A stretch of DNA of 40,145 nucleotides. Origin: an uncultured Phocaeicola sp. (GTDB lineage Bacteria > Bacteroidota > Bacteroidia > Bacteroidales > Bacteroidaceae). The stretch is taken from assembly GCA_944320815.1 (NCBI GenBank), contig CALUIZ010000028.1, forward strand, positions 1 to 40,145, written 5' to 3'. Below the pieces are notes generated by a model. That model worked only from the letters and a program-made list of their open reading frames with translations. It was not told the DNA's origin and did no database searches. The position numbers were made by a program, and so were the translations under genes. Below are positions 36,977-40,145 of this stretch, piece after piece. Position 1 is the first letter of the stretch; each line of letters begins with the position of its first letter.

Positions 36977-37891
36977 ATGGCTCAACAGGATTTTGAACAC
37001 TTCAAGCAGGAGATTAAAGATTGGCTTGATAGTCATCCGGAGGAATACGACCGTTTCGTTGCGGAAGTCAATGACAAATCAGCTATTGGACTATACAAAG
37101 TTTTCAAAGTAGGCATGAAACTTGCTCCCAAGCTGATGCGCAGGTATCAGATGGAATGTCACGGTGACCTTGCCGATGAAAGGCAGATGCAAGATTATGC
37201 AGCAGATGCAGATACCGCTAAATTATTGGTAGATGAATTTCACAACATAGATAAAGATTCGATAGTTCCGGCTATGTTGGCATGGCTGTATTATGGCAAG
37301 TGCTATGAAACGATGGTTAACCAACTTGAAGTGGAAGCGAACAATCCGAGGAACAATTTCATAGAACAGAAAATCGCTGCAATCATGATTCGGGTTGTCA
37401 TTAAGAGTAGCATCCGCAACAAGATGCGGACGAAAGAGGATTGGGAAAATTTCAGGCGTGAGAAGAAAGCCATTGAAGAAGGGAATGTGATGGAATCATG
37501 TATTGAGGAATTAGAGTCTGTGAATGAAGTAATAACAGAAATACCGACAAATACAGAACAGTCACTTCGCTTACGGGATTATCTGCTTGGCGACAAAGAA
37601 ACGCTTTTGGAAAAAATCAAGCTAAAAGTCTCTACACAGCACACTGGCACCGATTTGGCAAGGCTGTATTTTGCATTGCAGGAAGAACAGCTTTTAAGCC
37701 ATTGCGATGTGACTACATTCCATAAGTTACTTGGCAATGAATTACCCAACTGCGACCTGAAAAGCGTGCGTAACTTGCAGATAGCCATTAAGAAGTTGAA
37801 TGACAGTACGAATAAAGGGAAAATAAAAGACTGCGGTATTGAACGGACATATATAAATGAATGGCGGAATTATCTTACCAAAGCAGACTAA
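36977..37891 (+). CDS. Uncharacterised 304-aa protein in the element
   Basis: The function is not recognised. The protein is soluble, charged and predicted largely helical, with no signal peptide, membrane segment, cysteine cluster or nucleotide-binding loop. The N-terminal part (FEHFKQEIKDWLDSHPEEYDRF, then KVGMKLAPKLMRRYQMECHGD) and a C-terminal block (about 220-304, TGTDLARLYFALQEEQLL and TTFHKLLGNELPNCDLKSVRNL) look like two separate helical modules joined by an acidic linker (about 165-190). It may belong to one of the Bacteroides-specific DUF families found beside integrases (DUF6043 is a guess from memory). It starts 13 nt after the integrase stop, so the two share a transcript. Context suggests a role in element control or as cargo. 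Confidence 0.75.
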   Translation: MAQQDFEHFKQEIKDWLDSHPEEYDRFVAEVNDKSAIGLYKVFKVGMKLAPKLMRRYQMECHGDLADERQMQDYAADADTAKLLVDEFHNIDKDSIVPAMLAWLYYGKCYETMVNQLEVEANNPRNNFIEQKIAAIMIRVVIKSSIRNKMRTKEDWENFRREKKAIEEGNVMESCIEELESVNEVITEIPTNTEQSLRLRDYLLGDKETLLEKIKLKVSTQHTGTDLARLYFALQEEQLLSHCDVTTFHKLLGNELPNCDLKSVRNLQIAIKKLNDSTNKGKIKDCGIERTYINEWRNYLTKAD

Positions 37892-37920
37892 AGAAGATAC
37901 GAACATAATAGCTTACGAAT

Positions 37921-38946
37921 ATGGATAAAAACATTATCACAGAAGAAGTCAATGCCGAATATCTGAAAGGATTTATATACTATGTCCGGGGTGTTCGAGT
38001 AATGCTTGATATGGATTTGGCCAAAATCTACGGATATAGTACCAAGGATTTTAACCGCCAGGTAAAGAACAACATTGAGAAGTTTGAGCAAGACTTCATG
38101 TTTCAGTTGACCGATGAGGAGTGCGAAATCTTGAGGTGCAAAAATTCCACCTCAAGTTGGGGAGGTCGCAGATACAATCCATACGCCTTTACGGAGCAAG
38201 GAATATATATGCTTATGACCGTCTTGAAAGGTGAGTTGGCAACCAAGCAAAGTAAAGCCTTGATTCGCATCTTCAAGCAGATGAAGGACTACATTGTTGA
38301 CAACCAGCCGTTGTTGGGACAGAGGGAATATCTCCAACTATCTTTGCAAACAACCCAGAACACACAAGACTTGCTTGATTTGCGTAAATCTTTATCAGCC
38401 GTCGATGACAAGGTTGCCAGTATAATAGATACATTGGGCAATGTTGTAACGAAGTCGGAACTGGCGAATGTCATGCTTGACTTTAGTAATCCTACCGTCA
38501 GAAGGGGCTGGCTGATACTCAACGGCCAACCTGTAGAATCCGATTTGGCTTACCAACAGATTTATGCTACAGCCAAGAAAACGATATTTGTGGTAGATAA
38601 TTATATCGGGTTAAAGACATTGGTACTCTTGAAAGAGGTTTCTGCCAATGTGAAAATTACTGTATTCTCAGACAATATCGGCAATCGACTACATCAGGCG
38701 GAGTTTAATGACTTCTGTCGGGAATATCCCGATGTTTCTGTTTCGCTGCAAACATCCGGCGGTATATTCCATGACAGATATATTGTCATTGATTACCAAA
38801 CAGCCGATGAGCAGATTTATCATTGCGGTGCTTCATCCAAAGACGGAGGGAATAAAGTTACGACCATTACAGCCGTTACCGATGGATGCATTTATCATCC
38901 CGTGATAGACCAACTTCTGAATAATCCAGTATTAGTGTTGCGGTAA
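37921..38946 (+). CDS. ORF6N-domain protein with C-terminal phospholipase-D-like domain
   Basis: This 341-aa protein has two modules. Residues about 10-125 are an ORF6N DNA-binding domain of the phage antirepressor/KilA-N group (VRGVRVMLDMDLAKIYGYSTK, YNPYAFTEQGIYMLMTVLKG). After a helical linker (about 130-190), residues about 195-341 look like a single phospholipase-D-type half: TIFVVDNYIGLKTL, then FHDRYIVID (His284, with Arg286 at the usual Lys position, Asp291) and YHCGASSKDGG (Ser305, Lys307, Asp308). Some members of this domain group occur fused to phage-type DNA-binding domains. It follows the 304-aa gene by 29 nt. A regulatory role for the element is the conservative reading; a nuclease or defence function is possible but untested. 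The altered HxK motif makes enzyme activity uncertain. Confidence 0.82.
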   Translation: MDKNIITEEVNAEYLKGFIYYVRGVRVMLDMDLAKIYGYSTKDFNRQVKNNIEKFEQDFMFQLTDEECEILRCKNSTSSWGGRRYNPYAFTEQGIYMLMTVLKGELATKQSKALIRIFKQMKDYIVDNQPLLGQREYLQLSLQTTQNTQDLLDLRKSLSAVDDKVASIIDTLGNVVTKSELANVMLDFSNPTVRRGWLILNGQPVESDLAYQQIYATAKKTIFVVDNYIGLKTLVLLKEVSANVKITVFSDNIGNRLHQAEFNDFCREYPDVSVSLQTSGGIFHDRYIVIDYQTADEQIYHCGASSKDGGNKVTTITAVTDGCIYHPVIDQLLNNPVLVLR

Positions 38947-39051
38947 AGTCTTGCCAAATGAGATTTCAAGCATAGCGATAAACGAGATTAATTCAATATC
39001 CATTTCGTTTCTTTCGTTTACGGTTTCGCCGAAATAAGCGAAACGCAAATC

Positions 39052-39084
39052 ATTGAATTTTAGCGAAATCCAATTATACTTTTG
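39052..39084 (+). promoter_or_regulatory. Promoter of the HTH-replication gene unit
   Basis: TACTTTTG at 39077-39084, followed by CAC, matches TAnnTTTG. ATTG at 39052-39055 is a near -33 box at 21-nt spacing. The predicted transcript begins near 39090, inside the hairpin, and leads into the helix-turn-helix gene about 87 nt downstream. Confidence 0.6.
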
Positions 39085-39117
39085 CACCATCGTTCCGATA
39101 CGGGAGCGGTGGTGCAA
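39082..39117 (+). other. Inverted repeat overlapping promoter and transcript start
   Basis: TTGCACCA (39082-39089) and TGGTGCAA (39110-39117) are perfect 8-nt arms. Inside them CGTTCC (39091-39096) and GGAGCG (39103-39108) add a further stem with one wobble. It starts within the -7 box, so it is placed as an operator for a dimeric regulator; as RNA only part of the left arm would be transcribed. Confidence 0.6.
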
Positions 39118-39176
39118 TCGTTTATTATGCTGCCGAAGCGGTTGTATCGAACAATCCGGCGGCATTGATTTTGACT

Positions 39177-39506
39177 ATGACTGACTTAATGCAAATTATC
39201 TCCAACGGCGCAGCCAATATCAAACTGGAGATTACAGGCGAGGACTTGCGCGTATTCTCGGACGAGCTCATCAATCGCGCGATAAACGAAGTGGCATTGG
39301 CTTTCCGTGCAGCGGATGAAGAACGGCTACTAAGCCGGGAAGAAGTAAAGGATATGTGCGGAGTGTGCGATGCGACCTTATGGCATTGGAACAAACGGAA
39401 CTATCTGAAGGCCGTCAAAGTCGGCAGTAAGGTAAGATACCGATTGTCAGATGTAAAACGCATATTAGGTGGAACGAATAAAACGGTTAGTGATGGAAGT
39501 AAATGA
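39177..39506 (+). CDS. Helix-turn-helix protein, excisionase-like
   Basis: This 109-aa protein has a helical N-terminus (MTDLMQIISNGAANIKLEIT). A MerR/excisionase-type winged helix-turn-helix spans about residues 51-98: LSREEVKDMCGVCDATLWHW, then NYLKAVKVGSKVRYRLSDVKRIL. Such proteins in Bacteroidales elements act as excisionases or control replication and transfer genes. Nearby TTG codons in frame (39165, 39171) are possible starts, but ATG 39177 gives the usual N-terminus. It overlaps the replication gene by 14 nt, pointing to translational coupling. With the integrase broken, an excisionase role could only work with a recombinase supplied in trans. Confidence 0.8.
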   Translation: MTDLMQIISNGAANIKLEITGEDLRVFSDELINRAINEVALAFRAADEERLLSREEVKDMCGVCDATLWHWNKRNYLKAVKVGSKVRYRLSDVKRILGGTNKTVSDGSK

Positions 39507-40145
39507 AAATATTATTCCACAAAACGGGAAAGTGGAAGACGAATATGTACGCATCGGCACTACGTTATTTCGGATATTGAACCAACCGATGATGAATGGT
39601 TCGTTTCGCAAAATGCGTGTGGAGTGGAAGATGAGTGTGTTCCGGCAAGACCATAGCAAGGATGAAGCGGCTCAGATACCCAAGTACGATGGATTCTGCA
39701 CCATGCCCAGCCATACTGACTACCGCCACAACGTGAACAATTTTTATAATCTCTATGAGCCGATAACCCATATACCGGCAGAAGGGGATTTCCAACATAT
39801 CTGTTCTTTGGTGGAACATATCTTTGGTGAGCAGTATGAGTTGGGGATGGACTACCTTCAACTGTTATATCTGAAACCGACACAGAAATTGCCGATACTT
39901 CTGTTGGTATCTGAAGAACGTAATACAGGAAAGAGTACATTTCTGAACTTTCTGAAAGCAATGTTTCAAGAAAATGTCACGTTCAATACTAATGAGGATT
40001 TTCGTAGCCAGTTCAATGCGGATTGGGCGGGCAAACTGATGATTGTTGTGGACGAAGTGTTGCTCAACCGCCGTGAGGATAGTGAACGGTTGAAGAACCT
40101 AAGTACGGCACATTCCTACAAGATGGAAGCCAAAGGCAAAGACCG
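39493..40145 (+). CDS. P-loop primase/helicase-type replication protein (partial, 3' end outside window)
   Basis: The open frame starts at ATG 39493 and continues without a stop to the window end (217 complete codons). A Walker A motif, EERNTGKST, is at residues 141-149. A Walker B motif, KLMIVVDEV, is at 181-189, followed by a superfamily-3-like arrangement (LNRREDSERLKNL). This matches helicase domains of plasmid and phage primase/helicase proteins (DUF5906/VirE-like in family names recalled). It would drive replication of the excised element. The N-terminal 100 residues lack an obvious catalytic primase site, so it may be the helicase half of a two-protein system. Its full length and any following mobilization genes cannot be seen. 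Confidence 0.8.
   Translation, partial: MEVNENIIPQNGKVEDEYVRIGTTLFRILNQPMMNGSFRKMRVEWKMSVFRQDHSKDEAAQIPKYDGFCTMPSHTDYRHNVNNFYNLYEPITHIPAEGDFQHICSLVEHIFGEQYELGMDYLQLLYLKPTQKLPILLLVSEERNTGKSTFLNFLKAMFQENVTFNTNEDFRSQFNADWAGKLMIVVDEVLLNRREDSERLKNLSTAHSYKMEAKGKD

Larger units (their letters stand above)
38947..39176. other. Regulatory spacer before the helix-turn-helix gene
   Basis: This 230-nt non-coding spacer contains several TTTCG and CGAAA motifs in inverted orientation (about 39003-39045), including the near-perfect palindrome TTTCGCCGAAA. A promoter and a long hairpin follow immediately. A 77-codon open frame on the opposite strand shows no family resemblance and is thought to be chance. 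Confidence 0.45.
35400..40145 (+). mobile_element. Left part of an integrative (probably mobilizable) element
   Basis: From left to right it carries a tyrosine recombinase (now broken), two cargo or regulatory genes, an excisionase-like helix-turn-helix gene and a P-loop replication protein. This order is usual in Bacteroidales integrative mobilizable elements. Composition is more AT-rich than the flanking housekeeping genes. The left boundary is approximate (carB terminator to integrase), and the right end, any mobilization genes and the second attachment site are beyond the window. A phage satellite is an alternative. Confidence 0.7.

Noticed and set aside
38932..39165. 77-codon minus-strand frame after the ORF6N gene
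   Set aside because: It spans the promoter and inverted repeat of the HTH gene and has no recognisable domain.
39560..39961. 133-codon minus-strand frame in the replication gene
   Set aside because: It is antisense to an open frame with clear Walker A and B motifs.

Overview
The window looks like a chromosomal segment of a gut Bacteroidales bacterium (Bacteroides/Phocaeicola-like) that has a mobile element at its right end. The evidence is a SusC/SusD pair, a SusC-like TonB receptor, a TamB-TamL pair whose Omp85 member is a lipoprotein, an 11-subunit Complex I operon with fused nuoCD and no nuoEFG, Bacteroidetes-type promoters (TTTG / TAnnTTTG) in front of most transcription units, and few Shine-Dalgarno sequences. 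Species cannot be fixed from the sequence alone.

Layout. 1-5.1 kb (minus strand): a TonB-dependent receptor followed by a surface-type beta-helix lipoprotein, then the peroxide-stress protein gene yaaA. 5.66-10.2 kb (plus): an orphan SusC-SusD nutrient-uptake pair with its own promoter and terminator. 10.5-11.4 kb (minus): a sugar-nucleotide nucleotidyltransferase. 11.5-18.4 kb (plus): tamB and tamL, overlapping by 20 nt, for outer-membrane assembly and transport. 18.6-29.2 kb (plus): nuoA-B-CD-H-I-J-K-L-M-N, encoding the membrane arm and connecting module of Complex I, ending at a strong terminator. Five of its inter-gene spacers carry AT-rich inverted repeats built of 7-nt units. 29.4-31.8 kb (minus): trpS and murF, expressed as a pair. 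31.9-35.2 kb (plus): carB, divergent from trpS with interleaved promoters and with a sequence that resembles eukaryotic (CAD-type) CPSase more than the E. coli enzyme.

35.3 kb to the window end is an integrated element of visibly more AT-rich composition. It holds a tyrosine recombinase gene broken by a stop codon and a frameshift, an unrecognised 304-aa protein, an ORF6N DNA-binding protein fused to a phospholipase-D-like domain, a helix-turn-helix (excisionase-like) protein, and the first part of a P-loop primase/helicase-type replication protein that runs off the window. The right end of the element is not visible.

The most interesting points are the damaged integrase in an otherwise intact-looking element, the ORF6N/PLD-like fusion and its unknown neighbour as possible cargo, the heptad inverted repeats inside the nuo operon, the eukaryote-like carB, and the interleaved trpS/carB promoters. 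No tRNA, rRNA, CRISPR array or insertion sequence was recognised.
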